This document shows, piece after piece, positions 16,902-25,338 of a DNA stretch of 64,000 nucleotides. Numbering within the stretch: the stretch's first letter is position 1; each line of letters opens with the position of its first letter. The notes beneath the pieces were generated by a model. It had not been told where the DNA came from and made no database searches. It saw nothing but the letters and a program-made list of their open reading frames with translations. The stretch is from positions 52,577 to 116,576 of the forward strand of contig CAKZPS010000019.1 of assembly GCA_937139415.1 (NCBI GenBank), given 5' to 3'. A program made the translations under genes and the position numbers. The DNA comes from an uncultured bacterium (lineage in GTDB: Bacteria > Atribacterota > Atribacteria > Atribacterales > Caldatribacteriaceae).

Positions 16902-17713
16902 AAAAAACGTTCGCCTATCTTTTCGTGATCTCGGTTTTGGTGCTCTTGTACTTCCCTGTGTATTGGTTGATCACTATGTCGCTCAAAGTTCGTATTGATA
17001 TCATGTCCATTCCTCCTCGTTGGTTTTTTCAGCCGACCTGGGGCAATTTCGCTTGGCTCTTCCATCATTACAACTTACAGAACGCCGTGGTAACGAGCAT
17101 CATTGTCGCCCTCAGCGCTACTTTGATCTCCCTGGCTTTAGGAATTCCCTGTGCCTTTGCTTTGGCTCGCTTTGCCATACCGAGGAAGAAGGACGTCGAA
17201 TTTTGGATTGCGACCACGCGCATGCTTCCCCCTGTGTCGGTGATCATCCCCTTTTATTTCATTTGGATGAGTTTGCGTCTTTTGGATACTCGCACTTCCT
17301 TAGTAATGACCTACCTGGTCATTAACTTACCCCTCATTATTTGGATTATGATGGGCTTTTTTCGCGCTCTTCCCCGAGAGTTAGAAGAAGCAGCGCGCGT
17401 AGATGGAGCTTCCCGATGGAGCTCTTTTCTGAAAATCACTCTCCCACTTGCTCTCCCTGGGATTGGTGCTTCGAGTATCCTCTCCTTTATCTTTAACTGG
17501 AATGAATTCTTTTTCGCCTTCGTTCTCACCACCACCAATAGAACCCTTCCGGTAGAGGTTGCCTCTTTCATGGCCGTGGGGCTGGAAGTAAAATATGGAG
17601 AAATGGCGGCGGCTGGGGTTTTGGCTTCCATTCCTTCACTCATTTTTGCCATCTTAGCTCGCAAGCTGATTGTCACCGGTTTTCGTGGTATTGCCGGCTT
17701 TACCATGAAATGA
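16880..17713 (+). CDS. Sugar ABC transporter permease (MalG/UgpE-like)
   Basis: The partner permease, 277 residues, about six helices. The EAA loop is canonical: EEAARVDGASRWSSFLKITLPL. N-terminal FPVYWLITMSLK and the FNWNEFFFAFVLT stretch are typical for the MalG group. It ends the operon. The ATPase must come from elsewhere, perhaps a shared MsmX-type subunit (known in other bacteria; inference here). Confidence 0.9.
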   Translation: MERRTVLKKTFAYLFVISVLVLLYFPVYWLITMSLKVRIDIMSIPPRWFFQPTWGNFAWLFHHYNLQNAVVTSIIVALSATLISLALGIPCAFALARFAIPRKKDVEFWIATTRMLPPVSVIIPFYFIWMSLRLLDTRTSLVMTYLVINLPLIIWIMMGFFRALPRELEEAARVDGASRWSSFLKITLPLALPGIGASSILSFIFNWNEFFFAFVLTTTNRTLPVEVASFMAVGLEVKYGEMAAAGVLASIPSLIFAILARKLIVTGFRGIAGFTMK

Positions 17714-17745
17714 GTTGACAAGAGTTCAATCTCTTCCCTCTCCTT

Positions 17746-17823
17746 CCTTGCCTCTTTCGAGTTCGATAACTACCAATGCAATATCGACCGCTGATCTTTT
17801 GAGGAGGGAGAGAAAAGGCAAGG
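17746..17823. repeat. Nested inverted repeats after the sugar importer operon
   Basis: CCTTGCCT (17746-17753) pairs with AGGCAAGG (17816-17823), and within it TCGATA (17763-17768) pairs with TATCGA (17782-17787). This could fold as a structured 3' end of the ABC transcript or be a regulatory site before the cobalamin promoter. No U-run follows, so a simple terminator is not supported. Confidence 0.35.
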
Positions 17824-17860
17824 AGGTTATTATTCCTCGGTGGGGTGGACTTATCGTTCC

Positions 17861-17889
17861 TTGACATGGTCTTTGGCTTGTGATATAAA
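17861..17889 (+). promoter_or_regulatory. Promoter of the cobalamin operon
   Basis: Consensus TTGACA (17861-17866), a 17-base spacer and TATAAA (17884-17889). Transcription would start near 17896, right at the beginning of the cobalamin riboswitch. Confidence 0.8.
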
Positions 17890-17904
17890 AAATTCTGGCA
17901 GCGC

Positions 17905-18075
17905 ATGGTGCAGGTGTTCGCAAGCGAGCTTGCGTGAACAGGGAAGTCCGGTGCAAATCCGGCGCGGTCCCGCCACTGTGATGGGGAGTTCCTCCATAAA
18001 GGCCACTGGGAAACTGGGAAGGCAGGAGGAACGAGGAACCAGAGCCAGGAGACCTACCTGGGCCAGATGCACTAC
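17905..18075 (+). promoter_or_regulatory. Cobalamin (B12) riboswitch
   Basis: The conserved core of the adenosylcobalamin element is visible in order: GGTGCA arm at about 17906, ACAGGGAAGTCCGGTGCAAA, the CCCGCCACTGTGA B12 box (GCCACTG at 17972-17978), GCCACTGGGAAACTGGGAAG, and the closing GAGCCAGGAGACCTACCTGG (18042-18061). GTGCA near 17907 and TGCAC near 18067 can close the outer helix. It ends about 30 bases before the cbiM start and close to its ribosome site GGGAGGTG, so occlusion of translation starts is the likely mode; B12 should switch the operon off. Confidence 0.93.
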
Positions 18076-18102
18076 CTACGAGCGATAGGGAGGTGTATCT
18101 TC

Positions 18103-18885
18103 ATGAAAGCGTTTTCCTTCGGTTCTTGGGTCTTTCGCAGTTGTCGTAGTTTTCTCCTCGTGGTCCTCTTTGGGTTCGTTCTCTTTTCCTTTCCCCGTCC
18201 GGTTTTCGCCATGCATATCATGGAAGGATTTCTCCCCCCGCGATTCTGTCTCTTCTGGTACGGAGTGTACCTTCCCTTTCTCCTCTTAGGATTGTGGACG
18301 ATCCGAAAACGACTTGCCGAGAACCCTTCCTATAAAGTTGTTTTTGGTTTTGTTACCGCCTTTGTCTTTGTCCTCTCGGCTCTTAAGCTTCCTTCCGTAA
18401 CCGGAAGTTCTTCTCATCCTACCGGAGTTGGATTGGGGGCTATTCTCTTCGGTCCACTGCCCATGGCCGTATCCGGTTGCATCGTGCTCCTCTTTCAAGC
18501 ATTGCTTTTAGCCCATGGGGGACTTACCACTTTGGGAGCAAACTCGTTTTCGATGGGAGTGGTAGGTCCTTTGGTGTCGTATGGTTTGTATCGGCTCATC
18601 TTGGCTTGCCGGGTATCGAGGACGGCGGCAGTTTTTGTGGCGGCGAGCTTAGGTGATTTGGCGACCTATGTGGTCACTTCTTTCCAACTGGCTTGGGCTT
18701 TTCCGGCCCCTCAGGGGGGTGTGCTTACCTCTTTCTCCCGTTTTATGGGAGTTTTTGCCATCACCCAAGTTCCCTTGGCTTTGGCCGAAGGAGCTTTGAC
18801 TGTGATGGTTTTGCGTCTCTTAGAAGAACGGATGGGAGGTCAGGTAGAGAAAATGGTGTTTGGAGGCGTTACCCATGGCAGATAA
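18103..18885 (+). CDS. cbiM: Cobalt ECF transporter substrate-capture protein CbiM
   Basis: The S-component of the energy-coupling-factor cobalt importer. After a hydrophobic leader ending at PRPVFA, the mature end MHIMEGFLPP carries the His residue that binds cobalt in the family; the rest is about six helices, with SSHPTGVGLGAILFGPLPM typical. Start ATG 18103 follows GGGAGGTG by seven bases; an in-frame ATG at 18067 lies in the riboswitch and is rejected. The 260-residue length includes the signal-like leader seen in many CbiM. It overlaps cbiN by 11 bases. Confidence 0.93.
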   Translation: MKAFSFGSWVFRSCRSFLLVVLFGFVLFSFPRPVFAMHIMEGFLPPRFCLFWYGVYLPFLLLGLWTIRKRLAENPSYKVVFGFVTAFVFVLSALKLPSVTGSSSHPTGVGLGAILFGPLPMAVSGCIVLLFQALLLAHGGLTTLGANSFSMGVVGPLVSYGLYRLILACRVSRTAAVFVAASLGDLATYVVTSFQLAWAFPAPQGGVLTSFSRFMGVFAITQVPLALAEGALTVMVLRLLEERMGGQVEKMVFGGVTHGR

Positions 18886-19147
18886 ACGGTCCTTCAGAGG
18901 ATTATTGATCGCTTTCGTGGTAATTCTCGCCGTGCTCGTCGTACTCTCCATAGGAATTGATTTCGGTTTGAGTGGAACTGATGATCGGGCTTCCGAGCTC
19001 GTTTTGGAGCTCCGTCCCGACCACACTCCATGGTTTGCCTCGCTCTTTGAACTCGGGGATGTGACCGAACGGTTACTCTTCGCTTTGCAGATTGCTCTCG
19101 GAGTGGGGTTGGGAGTATACTTCTTTTTGCGGCTTAAGGCGCGATAG
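18875..19147 (+). CDS. cbiN: Cobalt transport protein CbiN
   Basis: Small accessory subunit of the CbiMNQO cobalt importer. The 90 residues hold an N-terminal helix (RGLLIAFVVILAVLVVLSIG), an exported loop with the family mark GTDDRASEL, then DHTPWFASLF, and a second helix near the end. ATG 18875 has GGAGG seven bases upstream; an upstream ATG at 18860 is less likely. It abuts cbiQ directly. Confidence 0.9.
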   Translation: MADKRSFRGLLIAFVVILAVLVVLSIGIDFGLSGTDDRASELVLELRPDHTPWFASLFELGDVTERLLFALQIALGVGLGVYFFLRLKAR

Positions 19148-19864
19148 ATGTTTTTTGAAGAAGTAGTGTATGCCAACGAGCTTCGCCATGTCCATCCTGG
19201 AGAGAAAATCCTCTTCGTGGCGTGGGTAATGAGTGTGGCTTTTTTGACCGAGTGGCCTATACAACTCGTGGTTTTGGGGGTGACCGTTGGAGTGCTCTGT
19301 GGGGTGGCGAGGGTCCCCCTCAGGGTGTACGCGCGGATTCTTCTTGCCCCCCTTCTTTTCTTGGCTTTGGGTGTCGCGGTGATCGTGTATTCGGAGAAGA
19401 GTTTCACGGAGGGGATAGGGTTATTCTTTCGCTCGCTCACCGTTTTTTCTGGTCTCTCTTTCCTTTTCCTCACTACTCCGATGGTGGACCTTCTCCTCTT
19501 TTTGCGTCGTTTTCGAGTTTCTCCTCTTTTCATCGAATTGGCCTTTCTCACCTATCGTTATATTTTCTTGCTCATGGAATTCGTGGAATCGATACAATTG
19601 GCCCAAAACGCTCGTTTAGGATACGGGTCTTTCCGACAACGCCTCTATTCCTTAGCTCTTCTTGTTTCTGCCCTCTTTCTGTGGATTGTTCAAGCTATAG
19701 AGGAGATCCAAATAGAATTGAGTGCTCGAGGTTATGAGGGTGGCGGAATTACCTTTTTAGAGGGAGAGAGATACCTCCTCCATTACGGACGTTTTGCGCT
19801 TCTCCTCGCCCTCCATGGGGTGTGGATTGGTTCTCTCTTTCTCGCTCGGAGGGGGGTACCGTGA
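19148..19864 (+). CDS. cbiQ: Cobalt ECF transporter T component CbiQ
   Basis: Membrane coupling subunit of the cobalt importer, 238 residues, four to six helices. The cytoplasmic coupling helices with Ala-Arg-Gly-type motifs are visible as AQNARLGYG and, near the C-terminus, ELSARGYEGG. The N-terminal HPGEKILFVAWVM fits the family (HP.. VKLL). It begins immediately after the cbiN stop and its last base pairs overlap the cbiO GTG. Confidence 0.9.
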   Translation: MFFEEVVYANELRHVHPGEKILFVAWVMSVAFLTEWPIQLVVLGVTVGVLCGVARVPLRVYARILLAPLLFLALGVAVIVYSEKSFTEGIGLFFRSLTVFSGLSFLFLTTPMVDLLLFLRRFRVSPLFIELAFLTYRYIFLLMEFVESIQLAQNARLGYGSFRQRLYSLALLVSALFLWIVQAIEEIQIELSARGYEGGGITFLEGERYLLHYGRFALLLALHGVWIGSLFLARRGVP

Positions 19865-20691
19865 AGAATTGGCTCTTTGAGCTCGAAGGCGTTTCGTTCA
19901 CCTATCCGGGTGGGGTGACCGCCCTGCAAGAAATTTCCCTGGCCATTGTGGAGGGGAAGAAGACCGTTTTTTTGGGAGCGAACGGAGCAGGGAAATCCAC
20001 CCTCTTTTGGCATCTCAATGGGCTTTTGAGACCAAGAGAGGGACACATTCGCTATCGAGGAGAGGTGATACGCTATGAGCGGGCATTTCTCCGCCATCTC
20101 CGTCAAAAGGTGGGAATCGTATTCCAGGATCCCGATCGACAGATCTTTGCCGGGACCGTGTTCCAGGACGTTTCTTTTGGGCCTCTCAATTTGGGATTAC
20201 GGAGAGAAGAGGTCTGCAACTGCGTCATGGAGGCCTTAGCGATGATGGATATCCTCTCTCTCCGGGATCGCCCGGTACACCTCTTGAGTCATGGAGAGAA
20301 GAAGAGGGTGGCGATTGCCGGGGTTTTGGCCATGCACCCTGAGGTGATTATTTTCGATGAACCGACTACTTCCCTCGATCCTGAGCACGAGGAAGAATTG
20401 GTGAACATCTTAGAAAAACTCCATGCCACAGGGAAGCAGATTATCGTTTCTACTCACGATGTCGATTTTGCTTATGCCTTTGCTGACCAGATTTTTGTCC
20501 TCGGTGGGGGACGCCTCTTAGCTTGTGGTGAGCCGCAGGAGATCTTTGCTGACCCTGAGCTTCTCTCCCGAGCCAAGCTCAGAAAACCCCTCCTCTTTGA
20601 GGTGGGAGAATTTCTTCGCAAGCAAGGACTTTGCCTGCAAGGATTACCCCGCAAGCGAGAAGCATTGCAGCATCTCTTGGAGGTCGGTTGA
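19861..20691 (+). CDS. cbiO: Cobalt ECF transporter ATPase CbiO
   Basis: Energises cobalt uptake. Walker A GANGAGKST, Q-loop FQDPDRQIF, signature LSHGEKKRVAIAG, Walker B VIIFDEPTTSLDP and switch His in STHDVDFA are all intact in a 276-residue protein. The start is GTG 19861 (GTGA overlap with cbiQ), with GGAGGGGGG upstream. CbiO normally acts as a homodimer. It ends directly before cbiA. Confidence 0.94.
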   Translation: MKNWLFELEGVSFTYPGGVTALQEISLAIVEGKKTVFLGANGAGKSTLFWHLNGLLRPREGHIRYRGEVIRYERAFLRHLRQKVGIVFQDPDRQIFAGTVFQDVSFGPLNLGLRREEVCNCVMEALAMMDILSLRDRPVHLLSHGEKKRVAIAGVLAMHPEVIIFDEPTTSLDPEHEEELVNILEKLHATGKQIIVSTHDVDFAYAFADQIFVLGGGRLLACGEPQEIFADPELLSRAKLRKPLLFEVGEFLRKQGLCLQGLPRKREALQHLLEVG

Positions 20692-22089
20692 ATGGGAAGG
20701 GGAATCATGGTCGCCGGAGTACGGAGTGGCTCAGGAAAAACTACCCTGAGCATGGGACTCATGAAGGTTTTGAGTGAGTACTATCGCGTGATTCCCTTCA
20801 AAGTTGGTCCGGATTACCTCGATCCAAGTTACCATGCCTTGGCCTGTGGACGAAAAGGGTATAACCTGGATCTCTTCCTCTTAGGAGAAGAACGCCTTTG
20901 CTCCTTGTACAGAGAAAAAACTGCCCAAGGTGATATCTCCATCGTTGAGGGAGTCATGGGCCTTTTTGACGGGATGCAGGAAAGCTCTTGGGGAAGTAGT
21001 GCCCATATAGCCAAAGTCCTCGACCTTCCGGTGCTCTTAGTAGTTGACGGGGCGAAGATGGGACGGAGCATATCGGCTCTCTTAAAGGGCTTTCGGGATT
21101 TTGACCCCCAGGTGAAAGTGGTGGGGGTGGTTCTCAATCGGGTAAAAACTCTCTCTCACTACCGGCTCTTACGTCGGTGCATCGAAGAGGATACGGGGTT
21201 GGCGGTTTTCGGTTTTCTCCCCGAAGATACCCATTTCGCCCTCCCCGAGCGACACCTCGGCCTTGTCCCTCAAGAAGAGGTAGGTTACGGGAAAGAGTGC
21301 TTAGCGAGGGTGAGCGAAGCGGTCAAGCGGTGGATTGATGTAGAGCGAATCTTCAACGTAGCGGAAGAGAGTCCGGTTCCCCAAGAAAAGGAAGAGATGG
21401 AAGAGGAGCGGATTCCCGTCGCCATCGCCGAGGACGAGGCCTTTCGCTTCGTGTATCAGGAAGGGAGGGAGTTGTTTTCCGTATGTGGGGGAGAACTCGT
21501 TCCTTTCAGTCCTCTACGTGATGCTACCCTTCCTCCAGGTGTTTGTGGCTTGTACCTCCCAGGTGGTTTCCCGGAGGTATTTGCTCCTCTCTTGAGTGAA
21601 AATCTTTCCCTGCGGGAGAGTATCTGTCACGCACTCTCTTCCGGTATGCCCACCTATGCCGAGTGCGGCGGACTCATGTATTTAGCCCGTTCTTTGACCT
21701 ATGAAGGGAAAACCTATCCCATGGTGGGTGCTCTCTCTGTACAGGTTTTGATGACCGAGAGATTGAGGCGATTTGGCTATGTGGAAGTACAGGTGGTTGT
21801 GGACAACGTTCTTGCCATGCGGGGAACCGTGTTACGCGGCCATGAGTTTCATTACTCTGAGGTGGTGGGTTCTGCGCAAACCAGTTACATCGTGCGCAAA
21901 CCGTCGCGGAGGAAGGTGAGTTGGTTATGTGGTTTTACCGCTTCCAATCTCTTGGCGACTTACGTGCATATCGATTTTTACGCCTATCCGGAACGGCTAA
22001 CTCATTTTCTCACCCAATGTCGTCAGTGGAAAGGAGAGAGGAGAGATGACGAGAGCGATACTCCTTGTCGCCCACGGAAGTCGGATTGA
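20692..22089 (+). CDS. cbiA: Cobyrinic acid a,c-diamide synthase
   Basis: Amidates carboxylates a and c of cobyrinic acid with glutamine and ATP. N-terminal P-loop GVRSGSGKTTL (about 9-19), the VGPDYLDP stretch typical of CbiA/CobB, and a C-terminal type I amidotransferase domain with nucleophile Cys in YAECGGLMYL (about 325) and GHEFHYSE. Its 465 residues are normal. It begins right after cbiO, and its last 44 bases overlap cbiX. Confidence 0.93.
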   Translation: MGRGIMVAGVRSGSGKTTLSMGLMKVLSEYYRVIPFKVGPDYLDPSYHALACGRKGYNLDLFLLGEERLCSLYREKTAQGDISIVEGVMGLFDGMQESSWGSSAHIAKVLDLPVLLVVDGAKMGRSISALLKGFRDFDPQVKVVGVVLNRVKTLSHYRLLRRCIEEDTGLAVFGFLPEDTHFALPERHLGLVPQEEVGYGKECLARVSEAVKRWIDVERIFNVAEESPVPQEKEEMEEERIPVAIAEDEAFRFVYQEGRELFSVCGGELVPFSPLRDATLPPGVCGLYLPGGFPEVFAPLLSENLSLRESICHALSSGMPTYAECGGLMYLARSLTYEGKTYPMVGALSVQVLMTERLRRFGYVEVQVVVDNVLAMRGTVLRGHEFHYSEVVGSAQTSYIVRKPSRRKVSWLCGFTASNLLATYVHIDFYAYPERLTHFLTQCRQWKGERRDDESDTPCRPRKSD

Positions 22090-22441
22090 TGATGCCAAGC
22101 AAGAGCTCACTGCTTTGGCCAACTCGTTGAGGGAAAAGAGTGGATACGAGCGGGCGCATGTTGCCTACGTTCAGTTTGTCGCTCCTCCTATCCCTGAGGC
22201 GGTGGCACAGTTAGTCGGTGAGGGAGTGCGAGAAATCGTGGTTTTACCGGTATTCTTGGGAAAGGGTGTCCACGTGCGGGAAGATATTCCCCATCTCCTC
22301 CAGAGAGCCCAAAGAGCGCATCCCGAAGTGCGTTTCCGTTTGGCCCCTCCCCTGGGATACGATGAGAAACTTGCAGATATCCTTCTCGATCGACTCGATA
22401 AGGCTTCACTCTTAGAAGAGGGTAGAGATGGAATACTTTGA
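22046..22441 (+). CDS. cbiX: Sirohydrochlorin cobaltochelatase, short form CbiX
   Basis: Inserts cobalt into sirohydrochlorin, the committing step of the anaerobic pathway. The 131 residues correspond to the short single-domain form. VAHGSRIDDA places the active-site His near residue 10, and a second candidate metal His is in GKGVHVREDIP (about 75). Ribosome site GGAGAGGAGAG precedes ATG 22046. The 44-base overlap with cbiA indicates coupling. Short CbiX proteins may work as homodimers (known for archaeal forms). Confidence 0.9.
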   Translation: MTRAILLVAHGSRIDDAKQELTALANSLREKSGYERAHVAYVQFVAPPIPEAVAQLVGEGVREIVVLPVFLGKGVHVREDIPHLLQRAQRAHPEVRFRLAPPLGYDEKLADILLDRLDKASLLEEGRDGIL

Positions 22442-23060
22442 TCCTCGGAGCATTGAAAAGCAGAGCCTTGCCATCATTCGTGCCCATCTTGCCGGGTGGA
22501 ACACGAGTTCGCCGCAGGAGCTTTCGGTCATCGAGCGGGTGATTCATGCTACCGCTGATCTTGCCTATCGGGACCTCCTCGTTTTTTCCCACGATGCCGT
22601 TCCCCGAGGCATTCAAGCATTACGGGAGGGATATCGTATCATCACCGACGTTCACATGGTGGCAACGGGGATTAATAAAAGACTCTGCAAAGCTCTCCAG
22701 GTGGAGGTCCGATGCTATCTCCGGGCACCCGGTGAGGGAAAAGGAGAGGAAGAAGGGCTTACCCGATCGATGGTGGCCATGAAACGGGCGGTAGAGGAGG
22801 AAGGGGACGGAATCTACGTGGTTGGTAATGCTCCTACTGCTCTCTTCACCCTCTTAGAGTGCATGGAGCAGGGAATGGTAGCGCCGAAGCTTGTCGTCGG
22901 GGTGCCGGTGGGTTTCGTGGGGGCGAGTGAGGCGAAGGCGAGTTTACGTCGGTTTTCAGTGGCCAGTATCACCACCCGAGGACCCAAAGGGGGGACACCG
23001 GTAGCCGTGGCCATTATGAATGCTCTCCTTGCCATGGCGGTAGGAGGGGAATATGGATAG
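22428..23060 (+). CDS. cbiC: Cobalt-precorrin-8 methylmutase
   Basis: Shifts the methyl group from C11 to C12, giving cobyrinic acid. In 210 residues the family stretches ERVIHATAD, DVHMVATGI, YVVGNAPTALF, and GVPVGFVGASEAKASL are visible; the His in ERVIHAT is the expected catalytic residue. It overlaps cbiX by 14 bases and cbiD by 8. Confidence 0.94.
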   Translation: MEYFDPRSIEKQSLAIIRAHLAGWNTSSPQELSVIERVIHATADLAYRDLLVFSHDAVPRGIQALREGYRIITDVHMVATGINKRLCKALQVEVRCYLRAPGEGKGEEEGLTRSMVAMKRAVEEEGDGIYVVGNAPTALFTLLECMEQGMVAPKLVVGVPVGFVGASEAKASLRRFSVASITTRGPKGGTPVAVAIMNALLAMAVGGEYG

Positions 23061-24150
23061 GTACGTGGTGCATCACGGGGAGAGGCTACGTTGCGGATAC
23101 ACTACCGGTTCGTGTGCCGCAGGAGCGAGTAAGATGGCAGTGTCTCTTCTCTTCGGAGGAGCGCGAGAGAAGAATCACGTAGAGATCACCACACCTCTTG
23201 GAGAGAAGCTCTTCCTCCCCATTGCAGAGGTAGAAAAGGGACAGGGTTGGGTGCGCTGTGGCATCGTGAAAGATGGTGGTGATGATCCCGATGTGACCAC
23301 GGGGCTCACTGTGTATGCGCAGGCTGAGGAGATCGAAGAGCCCAAAATTACCATCGAAGGAGGAGAAGGCGTGGGGAGAGTCACAAAACCTGGTCTCGCC
23401 GTCTCTCCAGGGGGACCGGCCATTAACCCCGTGCCGCTCTCGATGATTCACCGAGCGGTTCGGGAAGTGCTCCCCTCTTTGCGGGGTGTGCGAATTACCC
23501 TGAGTATCCCCGGGGGAGAAGAGAGAGCGCGCTACACCTTTAATCCCCGCTTGGGGATTCTTGGCGGGCTCTCCATTCTAGGAACTACTGGCATTGTGGA
23601 GCCCCTCTCCCATGAGGGGTGGAAGGAAACGATTTCTCTCGAACTCTCGGTGTTGGTTGCCCAGGGGAGAAAAGAGGTGGTTCTCGTCCCAGGAAATTAC
23701 GGAAGGTTCATAGCCGAACAACGAGGTTTCTCGCCCGAGGAGATCGTTGCCTACGGAAATTTTTTGGGATTGAGCTTAGAGCGAGTGGTAGAACTGGGGT
23801 TTAAACGTCTTTTCCTCGTGGGCGATATCGGAAAACTTGTGAAGGTAGCGGGAGGTATTTTCTACACCGAGGGACGATTGGTGGATGCACGTATGGAAAT
23901 CCTCGCTGGTTATGCTGCCCTTTTCGGTGCTTCTTCTTTCGTGGTAGAGAAAGTCCTCTCTCTCACTACTACCGAAGAGGCGCTCAAGGTGTTAGAAGAA
24001 AGTGGAGTTGACCTCGTTGCTCTCTCAAGGCGGATTGCCGAACGTATCCGGGAACGCTGTTTGCACTATGTTCAGGGAAAAGTAGCGGTAGGGGTGATCC
24101 TTGGTGCCCGTGAACGGGGTATTCTTGCCGAGGTGGATAGCGGTGATTAG
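23053..24150 (+). CDS. cbiD: Cobalt-precorrin-5B C1-methyltransferase
   Basis: Methylates C1 of the macrocycle with S-adenosylmethionine. The 365-residue protein begins with the hallmark GYTTGSCAAGASKM and has VTKPGLAVSPGGPAINP and LPGNYG-like VLVPGNYGRF. ATG 23053 overlaps cbiC; the end overlaps cbiE by 8 bases. Confidence 0.94.
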   Translation: MDRYVVHHGERLRCGYTTGSCAAGASKMAVSLLFGGAREKNHVEITTPLGEKLFLPIAEVEKGQGWVRCGIVKDGGDDPDVTTGLTVYAQAEEIEEPKITIEGGEGVGRVTKPGLAVSPGGPAINPVPLSMIHRAVREVLPSLRGVRITLSIPGGEERARYTFNPRLGILGGLSILGTTGIVEPLSHEGWKETISLELSVLVAQGRKEVVLVPGNYGRFIAEQRGFSPEEIVAYGNFLGLSLERVVELGFKRLFLVGDIGKLVKVAGGIFYTEGRLVDARMEILAGYAALFGASSFVVEKVLSLTTTEEALKVLEESGVDLVALSRRIAERIRERCLHYVQGKVAVGVILGARERGILAEVDSGD

Positions 24151-24802
24151 CGTAGTGGGTATCGGTCCGGGAAACCCTGATTACGTGGTACCCAAGGCCT
24201 TAAGGCGGATCGAACAGGCAGAAATTCTCATCGGAGGGAAGAGGCACTTAGAACTCTTCTCCCGCCTCCCCGCCCAAAAGCTCTCTTGGGAGAAGGCGGA
24301 GGAAGCGCGTGAGCTCTTCACCCCTGGGAAAAGGGTGGTGATTTTGGCAAGTGGCGATCCAGGGATTTTCGGTATTCTCGATACCATCCTCTCCTGGGTG
24401 GGAAGAGAAGAGATAGAGGTTATCCCCGGGGTGAGTGTGGTACAGTACATGCTTGCTCAGCTCCGTCTCCCGGCTAAGGATCTCGTCGTTTTGAGCGTGC
24501 ATGGACGGATGATGAATTTCGTGGAGGTGGTTCGCCATCACACCTTGGTGGCTATTTTTACCGACCGTGAACACACGCCGCAGTTTGTAGCGGGAAAACT
24601 CTTAGCGTGCGGAGTAGAAGATGGTGAGGTGTACGTCGGTGAATGTCTCTCCTATCCTGAGGAGCGGATTACCCGTTTCACAGTAGCCGAATTGGCGCGG
24701 GAAAAACGGGATTTTGCCCTCAATCTCGTGGTGATTCGACGATGTGGGAATTTGGACCGGGAATCCCCGATACGCTTTTTGTGCGGGGAAAGGTGCCCAT
24801 GA
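24143..24802 (+). CDS. cbiE: Cobalt-precorrin-7 C5-methyltransferase
   Basis: Methylates C5 in the anaerobic pathway; member of the tetrapyrrole methylase family (VVGIGPGNPDYV at the N-terminus, SGDPGIFGI and VIPGVSVVQYM as SAM/substrate loops). GTG 24143 has GAGGTGG upstream; an in-frame ATG at 24101 inside cbiD would give an atypical extension. 219 residues. CbiE and CbiT are separate here but overlap by 61 bases; in many organisms they are fused as CobL. Confidence 0.92.
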   Translation: MISVVGIGPGNPDYVVPKALRRIEQAEILIGGKRHLELFSRLPAQKLSWEKAEEARELFTPGKRVVILASGDPGIFGILDTILSWVGREEIEVIPGVSVVQYMLAQLRLPAKDLVVLSVHGRMMNFVEVVRHHTLVAIFTDREHTPQFVAGKLLACGVEDGEVYVGECLSYPEERITRFTVAELAREKRDFALNLVVIRRCGNLDRESPIRFLCGERCP

Positions 24803-25338
24803 CTAAGGAAGAAATCCGCGTGTTAGTCCTGGCAAGGCTCAGGCTCAGACCTGAGCTTGTGGTGTGGGACATTGGAGCGGGGACCGGCTCGGTAGCGGTG
24901 GAGATCGCCCGGATGTGCCCCGGAGGGAAGGTCTTCGCCATCGAGAAAGATGAGGAGGCCTGTCAACTCATTCATCGTAACCGAGAGCGCTTTGGAGTGA
25001 AAAATCTGGAAATCGTGACCGGGGAAGCGCCTCAGATTTTGTCCACCCTTCCTGCCCCGGATCGGGTGTTTGTGGGTGGAAGCGGAGAAAGGACAGGTCC
25101 CATCTTGAGGGAGGTTAAGGTATGTCTCCGTGAGGGGGGGGTCATCGTGGCCACCGCGGTTACCATAGAAACCGTGCACGCTGCTTCTATCCTCCTTGAA
25201 AGGTGGGGATTCACCGTAGAAGTGGTGCTCTTGAACTTGGCCGTGGCTCGGAAAGAGGGGCGAAAACATCTCTTTGTAGCGCGTAACCCTGTCTACATAT
25301 GGAGCGCCTGGAGGGAGAACCATGGATTCTCAGGGTAA
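24742..25338 (+). CDS. cbiT: Cobalt-precorrin-6B C15-methyltransferase (decarboxylating)
   Basis: Methylates C15 and removes the C12 acetate carboxyl. The N-terminal GPGIPDTLFVRGKVPMTKEE is diagnostic and supports ATG 24742 despite the long overlap with cbiE. The SAM-binding loop is WDIGAGTGSVAVE, and PDRVFVGGSG follows. 198 residues, normal for unfused CbiT. Confidence 0.94.
   Translation: MWEFGPGIPDTLFVRGKVPMTKEEIRVLVLARLRLRPELVVWDIGAGTGSVAVEIARMCPGGKVFAIEKDEEACQLIHRNRERFGVKNLEIVTGEAPQILSTLPAPDRVFVGGSGERTGPILREVKVCLREGGVIVATAVTIETVHAASILLERWGFTVEVVLLNLAVARKEGRKHLFVARNPVYIWSAWRENHGFSG

Noticed and set aside
18067..18102. Upstream ATG for cbiM
   Set aside because: It lies within the riboswitch outer helix; the ATG at 18103 has a proper ribosome site and a signal-like start.
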